DNA of 64,000 nt from assembly GCA_002170485.2 (NCBI GenBank), contig NHDZ02000103.1, positions 1-64,000 on the forward strand, in the 5' to 3' direction. Below are positions 42,446-51,098 of this stretch, piece after piece. The first letter of the stretch is position 1, and each line of letters begins with the position of its first letter. The position numbers were made by a program, and so were the translations under genes. This DNA is from MED660 sp002691025 (lineage in GTDB: Bacteria > Myxococcota_A > UBA9160 > UBA4427). The notes under the pieces are model-generated. The model saw nothing but the letters and a program-made list of their open reading frames with translations. It did no database searches and was not told the DNA's origin.

Positions 42446-43189
42446 ATGTCCGTAACTACACAAAGTGTCGACATCCCCCTGCCCCAGGGAGGGACCATGA
42501 AGGGCTATCTCGCCCGACCCGAAGGGGAAGAAACCCTTCCCGGGGTTCTGGTCTTCATGGAGATCTTCGGCGTCAACTCCCACATCAGGGACGTGACGGA
42601 AAGAATTGCCGCCGAGGGCTTTGTCGCACTGGCCCCCGACTATTTTCACCGCACGGGAGCCGGCATGGAGCTCAACTACGACGACGACGGCATGGCCGAA
42701 GGTATGAGCCACCTCGGACAACTCCAAGCCGATCAGATGATCTCTGACGCCCAGACGGCCAAGGATTTTCTCGAAGCCCGAGGCGATGTCGGCGGTGCGG
42801 GAATCGGAGCCATCGGGTTCTGCATTGGCGGACACATGACCTATCTAGCCGCCTGCGAAACCGGCCTGAAGGCGGCGGCTTCCTTCTACGGAGGAGGCAT
42901 CGCGGCTCCGGCCGGGCCTGGCGGTGGCGCTTCAACCCTTTCGCGAACCTCCGGCATCTCCGGCCGTATTGAATGCTACTTCGGGCAGCAAGACAGTATG
43001 ATTCCCATGGAGCAGGTCGAGGCGGTTCGTGAAGCCCTGGAAGGTGCGGGCACCGCCCATGGAGTTCATGTGTACCCGGACGCCGATCACGGTTTCAACT
43101 GCGATCAACGCGGGACCTTCCACGCAGCGTCGGCCGAGGATGCCTGGGCACGCAGCCTCGCCCTCTTCAACAGCGAACTCCGGGACTGA
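42446..43189 (+). CDS. Dienelactone hydrolase family protein
   Basis: 247 residues, alpha/beta hydrolase fold. Catalytic triad C126 (GFCIGGH), D183 (GQQDSMIP) and H215 (PDADHGFNCD), with E39 (FMEIFGVN) as in dienelactone hydrolases. It opens lactone or ester rings, often in aromatic or cyclic-compound breakdown. GGAGG precedes the ATG. It converges on the selenocysteine AhpD-like gene with only 10 bases between stops. Confidence 0.93.
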   Translation: MSVTTQSVDIPLPQGGTMKGYLARPEGEETLPGVLVFMEIFGVNSHIRDVTERIAAEGFVALAPDYFHRTGAGMELNYDDDGMAEGMSHLGQLQADQMISDAQTAKDFLEARGDVGGAGIGAIGFCIGGHMTYLAACETGLKAAASFYGGGIAAPAGPGGGASTLSRTSGISGRIECYFGQQDSMIPMEQVEAVREALEGAGTAHGVHVYPDADHGFNCDQRGTFHAASAEDAWARSLALFNSELRD

Positions 43190-43199
43190 AGCAGGGACT

Positions 43200-44291
43200 T
43201 CAGTCTCCAAACAAGCTGGGAATGCCCTCGGGTCCCTCTCCTGAAGATCCCCCGGAAAGATCCGTATTCCGGGAGCCGGAAAATTCATTCAAACCCAGCT
43301 CCGAACGGAATTCAGCGGAACGACCCACCATCCCTCCATCAATGGGAATCCCGATGCTATCGGCGGTGCGCACCAGGCCGTTGAAAATGCCCACGGTGGC
43401 CGCGGCCGCAACAAAAGCGTCGAGGCCGATAGCCTCCTGAAGTGCATTGCGGGCTTCCGGAAGATCATCGCTCCCACGCGTCGCCGCCTCACTGAAACGA
43501 ATCAGGGCCGCGCCGTGGGGAATCGCGCCATCCCCCTGACCGATTGCGCCCGTTAGATCCACCTCTTCTCCAATCGCATTGCTGCTCACACGGAGCAGCG
43601 CCACATGGGAAGTCGTTCAGTAGAAGCACTCATTGATGGCCGAAACCCGGGCTGCCACCAGTTCCACCTGAGGCCGATTCAACGGACGATCGCTCCAGAC
43701 CAGTTCCTGGAAATCGGCCATGGCATACATCGAGCCAACGAGCCCAAAGAACGCCGCATTGTCGGCGGGTGCCAGACTCAATGCACGACCCACGTTCGGC
43801 CCGGCGAAGGGTTCCATCAAAGGAACGAAGGCACCCACATCCGCGGTTCCTTCCGGACGCGAACCATCGGGTTCTCCCGGAAGAGCCTGCGGAAGTTCTT
43901 CCAGCGGTACACCCAGGGCTTCCGCAAAAGCATCGATGGCCGTAATGCAAACCGTGACCGCACAGATTTCGACATACGCAGCGTCACCCAGTTCTTCTAT
44001 ACACACCCCAGCCCAGGCCTGATCGATACTGTGCACATCCGCTGCAATCCGGCGAACCATGTCAACCACTCGTTCCGGCAGACATTCACTGGCGGCCGAA
44101 ATCCCATCTCGAAGCCAGGGCGGATCATTGCGCTGGAGTCGAGCCTCTCGAGCCACTCGAGCTACTTCAACCCGTTGCGAGCCCGTCCACCATGAGCCTG
44201 GACCCGCAATACGAGCCCAAGCCGCCCGATGCGCCTGCGCGATCACTTCGGGAACCTCGTGTCCATGAAGCGAATAATCGAAAATGGTCAT
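43200..44291 (-). CDS. AhpD-like/carboxymuconolactone decarboxylase-fold selenoprotein (TGA = Sec)
   Basis: One continuous reading frame of 363 codons interrupted only by TGA at 43617-43619. The frame reads INECFY-TGA-TTSHVALLRV. The AhpD redox motif is CxxC-x3-H, so the TGA falls exactly on the second Cys: C222-F-Y-U225-T-T-S-H229. Upstream (224 residues) and downstream (138 residues) parts are both family-like (AALIRFSEAATRG, AAAATVGIFNGLVRTADSIG). A hairpin fitting the bacterial SECIS pattern follows at 43581-43599. Sec-containing AhpD-like proteins are known from surveys of bacterial sequence. It should be a thiol/selenol peroxidase or reductase. GGAGGGAG precedes the ATG. A pyridoxamine-oxidase-like gene lies 58 bases upstream in the same operon. 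An automatic caller would split it into 43617-44291 and 43200-43604. Confidence 0.85.
43581..43599 (-). promoter_or_regulatory. bSECIS-like recoding hairpin downstream of in-frame TGA
   Basis: On the mRNA, bases 18-36 after the UGA form GCUGCUC-CGUGU-GAGCAGC: a perfect 7-base-pair stem with a 5-base loop. The loop begins 24 bases after the UGA and has G at its second position. Both features match the bacterial SECIS description (short apical loop, a G in the first two loop bases, about 16-37 bases from UGA). SelB would bind it to deliver Sec-tRNA. It sits inside the coding frame, as bacterial SECIS elements do. Confidence 0.75.
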
Positions 44292-44349
44292 TTTGCTCTC
44301 CCTCCTTCCACCGAGATGAAAACCCTCGGTATCGCTACCCGGTCCGGCT

Positions 44350-44817
44350 CTACGGACGCCACACCTGCGGAGCCTGTCCCTTCATCATGTCGCCCAAAGC
44401 CGACAATTCGATCCTCCACGGATCCAAACGCAAAAGTCCATATCCTGGGTCATCCGCGTTCTCCCAGAACATGGACAGGTCGTAGCCCAGGGGAGGTGGC
44501 GTCGCTTTATAGAATTCCCAGAGCCTCTTCTTCTCCGCAATGTCGCCGACCCATTCAGCCCGGCATTCCGCATAGACCTGTTCGTGCTGAGGATCCCAAT
44601 ACGACAAGGAAACATGGGGATTGTGGGCGATGTGCTTGGCCTTGAAGCTCTCGCGGCCGGTAGCAATCCAGCCTGTGGAACCCTCCCATACGGGATGCAG
44701 GAGCCTGGCCCTGGGGCGATCTTTGCGGTCCACGGTGGTCACGGTGCACCAGACGATCCGTGAAATCCGAGCCATGAACTCGTCTTCGATCTCTGAAAAT
44801 GATGTGATGTCCGCCAT
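44350..44817 (-). CDS. Pyridoxamine 5'-phosphate oxidase-fold FMN-binding family protein
   Basis: 155 residues, split-barrel flavin-binding fold: MARISRIVWCTVTTVDRKDR then RARLLHPVW and GWIATGRESFKAKHI, AHNPHVSLSYWD. GGGAGGG precedes the ATG. The protein may bind FMN, F420 or heme; its reaction is unknown. It is the first gene of the operon with the selenocysteine AhpD-like gene, suggesting a joint redox or detoxification role. Confidence 0.85.
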   Translation of the reverse strand: MADITSFSEIEDEFMARISRIVWCTVTTVDRKDRPRARLLHPVWEGSTGWIATGRESFKAKHIAHNPHVSLSYWDPQHEQVYAECRAEWVGDIAEKKRLWEFYKATPPPLGYDLSMFWENADDPGYGLLRLDPWRIELSALGDMMKGQAPQVWRP

Positions 44818-45062
44818 CTCGACCCTCCCTCTCCAGAATCACGCCAGGCCATCTCTCCCTCGCGACGCCTGAGGGCCCACGAAAGCGCGACTCCAGGAGC
44901 AGGCCTCCGGCAGGCAACAGCATAGCCGCTTGCCCGCCCAAGACGCATTCGGCCCCTCGACGTGCAGAAGATGCCCACCAACGCTACTGATTCGATTGTC
45001 CATCAAGGCGGATTCGTTCTCCGCCGTCACGAAGAGCTCCGTGGAAGCGCCATGAAGATCTC

Positions 45063-47108
45063 ATGAAGCCAGAAAACCAGCTCTCGTACACACCGGGCGG
45101 TCGAGCCCTCGATACCGCAGTTTTCGGATTCGCGGTCTTCACGCTGCTCTGTCACGTGGCTGTGGGGTTGCAACTCGGCCTCGACACACTGATCCAGATC
45201 TCCATTCTTGCTCTCCTTCTGGGAATCGGGGTCCGAATCGGGTGGGGACGCCGGGACCCCCGAACCGAACCGACCACCCGGGCCGCATCCTCTCCCAACG
45301 GGATTCCCACCCTGAGCGGACTCGGCCTGCTGATTCTCGCGCTTGTCGGCGTCGGTCTGCACTGGGGGCTGGACTCCATCTGGGGATATTGGGGCTGTGC
45401 GGCAGTGGGCTGCGTGATCGTACTTGCGCGAGAAACGCGAAGTCATCCTCAAAGCCCCGAGGTACAGGTGGGCCGCTTTGAACGTACGTCTCTTTGGGGA
45501 CTCGGCGTGCTCTGCGCTCTCACAGCCCTGGCCGCCCACCATGGAGACGCCGATGACGCCTTCTACGTGAATCTCTCCGTCTGGGCCCTCGACCATCCCG
45601 ACGCCCCTCTGCTGCCAGGCGACACGCTGCACGGATTCGATGGCATTGCCATGTCACTGCCTGTTTTCAAACTCCTGTCCTATGAAATCTTCCAGGCCGC
45701 CTTCGCCCGATTGAGCGGCCTTCCCGCTCTCGACGTGGTCCACCTGTGCTTCCCACCCCTGATCGCCCTGTTGATCCCTTTTGTCTGGGCGAGACTCGCC
45801 AGCCTGCTCGCACCCAGTCGATGGCTGATCGTGGTGGGGCTCATGATCGCCCAACTCTTCTTTCTCGGAGACGGGCATGCCTCCTACGGTGATTTCGGCC
45901 TGCTTCGCCTTCAGCAGGGAAAGACCGTCCTGCTACTCATCGCTCTTCCCCTGATTGCCTACTACGGAATCCGCTTCGGCCTGGCCCCCAGCCTCTCCCG
46001 CGGCCTCCTGCTCGCCGCAGCCCAGATCGCCGCTGTCGGACTTTCCACAACCGCCTTGTGGTTGGGACCCACCACGGGTTTCCTCGCGGTTTGCGCTGCG
46101 ACAACTCTTGGCGATACGCACTGGCTCCGAACCGGCCGTACCGTCCTGCTCGGACTGATGACCTCTCTCTACCCACTGGCCCTGGCGCTCTTCATGCGAA
46201 GCGCGACCCTGCGAGCCTTTTCAGAGGCGGTCCACCCCCTGCCCAGCCTGGAGTGGTCGAGCCATGAGTTGATGACCCATGCACTGGATTTATTGGCGGG
46301 ACCCGACCAGGTAGCCAGACTGATCTTGTTCTGCCTCATCGCCGTCCTCGCCATTCCAGGCACCGCTCTGTTTCGAAGGTATATGGCCGTTACGGTCGGG
46401 GCCTTCTTTCTATTCTTCTTCGACCCGTGGTTGGCCCGTTTCGTATCGCATCAGATCACAGGCGCAGACACCTACTTCCGCGTTTTCTGGGTGCTGCCTC
46501 TTCCTCTCATCATCGCATCCGTACTCAGTGCCCCCCTCGCCGTGGGGACGTCTCTTCCAGAAGGACGCAGACGTGGCCTGACCGTTGCGACGTGTGTCGG
46601 CGCTCTGGCCCTCTTGATCTGGCTCCCGGGAACCCACACGCTCTCCAGTGCAAACGAGGTCCGACTGGGATGGCCTGGACCCAAGGTTCCCATTCGTGAA
46701 TTGGCCATGGCCCAGCGCGTCGTGGAAACCAGCCACGAGGGCGACTTCATACTGACACCCCCGCTCATATCCCGCTGGATCCCGCTTTTCCAGGATCATC
46801 CCGCTCCACTCATGGTGAGAGCCATGTATCTCGACCGTCTCCATGAGCGACTCGGCGCGGAAGAGTTGATCGAGCGCAGGCTCCTCACTCAACTGGTGGG
46901 AGGACAAACGGCCGGAGGCAACGGGCCGGAACGGCTTGCGGGGGCGGTCTCCCGTTACCCCCTCAACGCCGTACTCCTGTCGGGGCCGGCCCTGGCCAAC
47001 CCCGAGCTACGGCGGATCCTGATCGATTCACCTCTCTCCGTCGACTTCCGTGATGCTGACTACGAACTCTGGGTACGAAAGAAGGGCCCAGACTCGTCCG
47101 AGCGCTGA
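45063..47108 (+). CDS. Large multi-spanning membrane protein, probable GT-C type glycosyltransferase
   Basis: 681 residues with about 12-14 hydrophobic segments. A large loop after the early helices carries an acidic cluster (GDADDAFYVNLSVW), typical of the DUF6077/GT-C type dolichyl- or undecaprenyl-phosphate-sugar users, where acidic residues bind metal and lipid phosphate. The C-terminal about 130 residues are soluble. It precedes two GT2 genes on the same strand, so it may assemble or extend a surface glycan. Exact substrate unknown. The preceding gap 44818-45062 holds the promoters of this and the divergent PNPOx gene; I see no gene there. Confidence 0.7.
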   Translation: MKPENQLSYTPGGRALDTAVFGFAVFTLLCHVAVGLQLGLDTLIQISILALLLGIGVRIGWGRRDPRTEPTTRAASSPNGIPTLSGLGLLILALVGVGLHWGLDSIWGYWGCAAVGCVIVLARETRSHPQSPEVQVGRFERTSLWGLGVLCALTALAAHHGDADDAFYVNLSVWALDHPDAPLLPGDTLHGFDGIAMSLPVFKLLSYEIFQAAFARLSGLPALDVVHLCFPPLIALLIPFVWARLASLLAPSRWLIVVGLMIAQLFFLGDGHASYGDFGLLRLQQGKTVLLLIALPLIAYYGIRFGLAPSLSRGLLLAAAQIAAVGLSTTALWLGPTTGFLAVCAATTLGDTHWLRTGRTVLLGLMTSLYPLALALFMRSATLRAFSEAVHPLPSLEWSSHELMTHALDLLAGPDQVARLILFCLIAVLAIPGTALFRRYMAVTVGAFFLFFFDPWLARFVSHQITGADTYFRVFWVLPLPLIIASVLSAPLAVGTSLPEGRRRGLTVATCVGALALLIWLPGTHTLSSANEVRLGWPGPKVPIRELAMAQRVVETSHEGDFILTPPLISRWIPLFQDHPAPLMVRAMYLDRLHERLGAEELIERRLLTQLVGGQTAGGNGPERLAGAVSRYPLNAVLLSGPALANPELRRILIDSPLSVDFRDADYELWVRKKGPDSSER

Positions 47109-47187
47109 TTTTCGGATCTGAGGCGTCGTAAACCCCGACCGACCCCTGATCCGGCCATCTTCACCTCAGCGCGGTACCATCCTCACA

Positions 47188-48156
47188 ATGTCTGGTCTCG
47201 ATGAATCGAAGATCTCCGGTGAACCGTCAAACGCGGTCATCGATCCATCACGCGTCAGCGTGATCATCCCCTGTCGAAACGAACGGGCCACCATTGAGCG
47301 AGTGGTGTCCCGCTTTCGCGAACAACTCCCTGAAGCCGAAATCCTCGTCGTCGATAACGCCAGCGACGACGATACGGCACGGGTGGCCGAACAGGCCGGC
47401 GCGCGTGTGGTCCGCGAGTCCCGGGTCGGGAAAGGCTTTGCGCTCCTGACAGGCTTTGGAAGCGCGCGCGAGGCCGACTACTACGTCATGGTCGATGGAG
47501 ATGATACGTATCCGGCCACGGCCTCCATCGATCTGATCGCGCGGGCGGCGGATGGAGCCGACATGGTGGTGGCGACCCGACTCGCCGACCAGCAAGAGGG
47601 TTCATTGCCCAAAGGTCACGGCCTCGGCAATCGACTCTTCATCGCGCTGGTGCGACTTCTTTTTGGAATCAAGACCCGCGACCTCTTCTCGGGCTACCGG
47701 GTCCTGACCCGACGTTTCCTGGACACCGTTCCCATCGTCGCCACCGGCTTTGATATCGAAGCGGAGCTCTCGGTTCAAGCACAAACCCATGGGTTCCGGG
47801 TCGATGAGCACCCCATCGAATATCGTCCGCGTCATCCGGACAGCGCGAGCAAACTCAACACATTTCGCGACGGGACCCACATCCTGCGCGGGATCCTGAT
47901 CCTCTTCCGCGACTACAGACCCATCGCCTTCTTCGGTTCTCTGGCCATCCTCCTTGCCCTTGCTTCACTCGCCAGCGGGTGGGCCGCCGTGGACGACTAC
48001 CTACGGACCGGCTTCGTGAACCATCTGCCTCGCGCTGTACTCGCAGCCGGTCTCTTCATTCTATCGGCCCTTTCCATGTCACTCGGCGTACTCCTTTCCT
48101 CCATCAACAGGCGATCCACCGAACTCGCCAGCCTGATCCGAAAGCGATCGCGTTGA
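47188..48156 (+). CDS. Family 2 glycosyltransferase with C-terminal membrane helices
   Basis: 322 residues. GT-A fold start VSVIIPCRNERATIERVV, the nucleotide/metal DxD as VDGDDTYPA, then VVATRLADQ and a C-terminal pair of hydrophobic helices (about 250-275 and 285-310), the dolichyl-phosphate mannosyltransferase-like layout. It likely moves a sugar from a nucleotide donor to polyprenyl phosphate. It begins 79 bases after the GT-C-like gene. It shares 4 bases with the next glycosyltransferase gene. Confidence 0.88.
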   Translation: MSGLDESKISGEPSNAVIDPSRVSVIIPCRNERATIERVVSRFREQLPEAEILVVDNASDDDTARVAEQAGARVVRESRVGKGFALLTGFGSAREADYYVMVDGDDTYPATASIDLIARAADGADMVVATRLADQQEGSLPKGHGLGNRLFIALVRLLFGIKTRDLFSGYRVLTRRFLDTVPIVATGFDIEAELSVQAQTHGFRVDEHPIEYRPRHPDSASKLNTFRDGTHILRGILILFRDYRPIAFFGSLAILLALASLASGWAAVDDYLRTGFVNHLPRAVLAAGLFILSALSMSLGVLLSSINRRSTELASLIRKRSR

Positions 48157-49205
48157 GCGAGGAGTCCCCTCTCGACAGAAGTGTCAGTCTGATCGTGGTG
48201 AACTACAACGGCGAGCGCACTCTTCGGTCGTGTATCGAATCCCTACTCGGTTCACTGGGACCCTCCACCGAACTCTTCGTGGTCGACAACGCTTCCTCGG
48301 ACACAAGCCCCGCTCTACTCAAGGCGATGGAGAAGAGGAGTCCGGCCATACAGACCCTCTCCCTGGAGGAGAACCTGGGCTACGCGGGCGCCGTCAATCA
48401 CGTCCTTCCCCGGTGCCAAGGTCGATATATCGCTGTTCTCAACATGGACATCGAGGCCGAAGAGAACTGGCTCGACCCGCTCGTGGAACTGCTCGATCAG
48501 CAACCCGGGGTGGCGGCCGTCAATCCTCTCCTCACAGTGAACGATGGCCAGGTCGTAAACGCAGCGGGTCAAGATGTCCACATCACCGGACTCGGGTTCA
48601 ATCGCGCTCTTGGACGATCGCGTTCCTCCATTCACGAAGAGCCTTTCTCCGTCCCCGGCATCCAGGGGGCCGCATTCCTGATCCGGAGATCCGTGCTCGA
48701 AGAGATCGGGGGTATGGACGACTCTGGTTTCCTCTATCACGAGGACGTCAACCTGTCATGGCTGCTTCGACTGATGGGCCATGACCTCTATTGCGTGCCC
48801 CGGTCCGTCGTCCGGCATGATTATTTCCTCTCCATGCACGCAGAAAAGCTCTACCTCCTCGAGCGGAATCGATTGGCCATGCTGGCAAGCTATCTCGAGC
48901 CTTCCACCCGGATCTGGCTCTCGCCCTTCCTGCTCCTGACGGAACTGGTCCTTTGGATCTATGCCCTGATGCGGGGCCCTGGCTTCCTGGGCGCCAAAGC
49001 ACGCTCCTACGGCTGGCTGAGATCAGACCGAAGCCGGATTCAAGAACGACGCGACCTCGCCCATCGGTTGAGGAAGATCCATGATCGCGCGCTGCTTTCA
49101 GGGATGACACTCACGTATCCATGGCGTCAGGTTCTCACCCTCGCTCGCGAGAAGGCGGAACCCCGAAACCCTCTTCCCCCAAAGACACCCACTGGGAAGA
49201 GTTGA
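48153..49205 (+). CDS. Family 2 glycosyltransferase (rhamnosyltransferase-like)
   Basis: About 350 residues from a TTG at 48153 that overlaps the previous gene's TGA (TTGA), giving a coupled start; no closer ATG was evident. SLIVVNYNGERTLRSCIESLL, VVDNASSD and VLNMDIEAEENWL identify a GT2 fold, and FLYHEDVNLSWLLRLMG is the acceptor-side motif seen in WbbL-like rhamnosyltransferases. It adds a sugar to a lipid-linked glycan. Substrate assignment is by analogy only. Confidence 0.85.
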   Translation: MSEESPLDRSVSLIVVNYNGERTLRSCIESLLGSLGPSTELFVVDNASSDTSPALLKAMEKRSPAIQTLSLEENLGYAGAVNHVLPRCQGRYIAVLNMDIEAEENWLDPLVELLDQQPGVAAVNPLLTVNDGQVVNAAGQDVHITGLGFNRALGRSRSSIHEEPFSVPGIQGAAFLIRRSVLEEIGGMDDSGFLYHEDVNLSWLLRLMGHDLYCVPRSVVRHDYFLSMHAEKLYLLERNRLAMLASYLEPSTRIWLSPFLLLTELVLWIYALMRGPGFLGAKARSYGWLRSDRSRIQERRDLAHRLRKIHDRALLSGMTLTYPWRQVLTLAREKAEPRNPLPPKTPTGKS

Positions 49206-49208
49206 GTT

Positions 49209-50189
49209 TCAGTGCTCCTCTTCGGGGCCCTCTCCAGCCTCAAGAGACACCTCTGACTCGAGTCGCCTGAGTCGGTAGGAGATATCCTCCTGGATACTTC
49301 GGCTTGAATTGACCAGATCCGCCACGATTCCGGTCAGGACCATCTGGAGTCCCGCCAACATCAGGATCGCCGCGAGAATCAGCGACTGGACGTGGAGATC
49401 GTGATCCTCCGTCAGGAAGAAGAAGTATAGAAAGCGAAGCCCCAGCAGGAGTCCGGCCGCCATCGAAATGGTTCCCAGGGTCGAAAAAATCCGCATGGCC
49501 CCATACGAGGAATACACCCGGACCATCACACCCAGGGATCGTGTAATGAATTCACCGACATTGGAAAACAAACGGGACTCGCGCAGTTTCTCATTGGTCC
49601 GGATGGGAACGCTCACCGTAGGAATCCGGCGTCGGCCCGCCTGGATGACATGGTCCACCGTATGATCAAAATCAGTGAACATATTGATCCGGGAAGCCGC
49701 TTCGCGTGAATACGCCTTGAAGCCACTGGCTACATCCGGCACATCCATGTTGGCCAGTCGGCTCACTGTCCGACTCCCCAACTTCTGGAGCATCTTCTTC
49801 GAAGACGAGAAATGCTCGACTTCGCCCGGTCGCCGGTCGCCGATCACGAGCTCCGCTCGACCTTCCAGAATCGGTTTCACCAACTCCCTGATGTCTTCGC
49901 CCTGGTACTGATTGTCCCCGTCTGTATTGACGATGATGTCTGCATCCGCNCTCAAGCAGTAATCCATACCCGCTGCAAAGGCGTGGCCCAGCCCCCGGTT
50001 CGCAGAGAAGCGCAAGACGTGATCCGCACCGTTTTCACGCGCAACTTCACCTGTGCGGTCGGTGCTCCCATCATCAATTACGAGGACTTCGACGATATCA
50101 ATTCCGTCGATGTCCCTGGGAATATCTCCCAGAGTTGCAGCCAACGTATCCTCTTCATCGAGGCACGGAATCTGGATCATGAGCTTCAC
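49209..50189 (-). CDS. Dolichol-phosphate mannosyltransferase-like GT2 with two membrane helices
   Basis: 326 residues. IQIPCLDEEDTLAATLGDIP, VIDDGSTDRT and NTDGDNQYQGED give a GT2 DPM/GtrB-like catalytic domain. Two C-terminal hydrophobic segments (about 245-270, 280-300) anchor it. One N base lies in codon about 81. It ends 3 bases from the convergent GT gene's stop. Function: transfer of a sugar from a nucleotide donor to a polyprenyl-phosphate carrier. Confidence 0.87.
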   Translation of the reverse strand: MKLMIQIPCLDEEDTLAATLGDIPRDIDGIDIVEVLVIDDGSTDRTGEVARENGADHVLRFSANRGLGHAFAAGMDYCLXADADIIVNTDGDNQYQGEDIRELVKPILEGRAELVIGDRRPGEVEHFSSSKKMLQKLGSRTVSRLANMDVPDVASGFKAYSREAASRINMFTDFDHTVDHVIQAGRRRIPTVSVPIRTNEKLRESRLFSNVGEFITRSLGVMVRVYSSYGAMRIFSTLGTISMAAGLLLGLRFLYFFFLTEDHDLHVQSLILAAILMLAGLQMVLTGIVADLVNSSRSIQEDISYRLRRLESEVSLEAGEGPEEEH

Positions 50190-50393
50190 GCTGATCTCCT
50201 GTCATGAACGAATCGGCGAAACCAGATCATACGGCATCTGGCTTCGCCTTGGAGTCCGTGAGGCCCAGAAGCCGCCAGGCGTTCCTTGGCCCCTCCGGAC
50301 CAAAGGATGGGGACGCGATCGATTCANCCTCTGTGATNTCGCCGAATGGNCCTATCATCCAGGGTCTGCACCAAAGACCCGAAGGAAATCGAA

Positions 50394-51038
50394 ATGAATC
50401 GGTCTCGATCCCCAGTCTCNCTGCTGATCCTCCTGACACTGGCCCTCCTGACAAGTTCCACCGCTGAAGCGGACGACTTCAGTCGGTCCGGAGCGTATAT
50501 CGGAGCCTCGGGGGCGTTCGGCATAAGCCTCTTNGAAGACGATCTCGAAGCCTCCTCTCCGCGGAATCTGAAGCTCGGCGATTCAGCAGGCTTCCAGATC
50601 AAGATGGGGTATCGCCTCAACAAATGGATGGCTCTTGAGGCCCAATATGAATGGCTGAATGAGTTCGTCGTGACACAAACCAACGACGCCATCTACGAAT
50701 CCACCACCGTAGCCGAATTCAGGCCTCAAACCGTNACCGCCAATCTGAAGCTGATCCTTCCGCTGGGTCGNGTAGAACCACATCTGATCCTGGGTATCGG
50801 ACTCGGCCTTTGGGAAGGNAAGGTGATCCGTTCAGGATTTTCAAAAAGCGACTCGGCTTTGGCCGGGCGAGTGGGGGCCGGCATGGACTTCCATCTGACA
50901 CCGTCCTGGATCCTGAGTGCAAGCGGTACGGTGGTGCTCGGGACGGCTCAATTCACGCAAGAAGCAGGCGCGATCCCCTTTTCGGTNGGCGACCTCTACT
51001 ACGTCTCATTTGGGGCCGGCGTAGCCTATCGCTTCTNA
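50394..51038 (+). CDS. Outer-membrane beta-barrel protein (OmpW/OmpA-type porin-like)
   Basis: 214 residues from ATG 50394 with AAGGAAA upstream. Signal peptide (LLILLTLALLTSSTAEA), then alternating strands (GAYIGASGAFGI, WMALEAQYEWL, PHLILGIGLGLWE, YYVSFGAGVAYRF). The final residue is Phe, the C-terminal barrel signature. The next codon is TNA (51036-51038), readable as TAA or TGA but not as a normal amino acid codon in that context, so I place the stop there. Without it the frame would run on to 51143 with 34 non-barrel residues. Function unknown. Confidence 0.75.
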
Positions 51039-51098
51039 CAGACCCCACCTCGCCTTGTTGACGAGCGTCACCCCATCAGACCCCTCGTGGCGGGTCCG

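Noticed and set aside
43617..44291. Truncated AhpD-like protein plus separate 134-residue protein
   Set aside because: Both pieces are in the same frame, with TGA exactly at a catalytic Cys position, a SECIS-like hairpin, and complementary family halves. One selenoprotein explains all of this better than a nonsense mutation or two genes.
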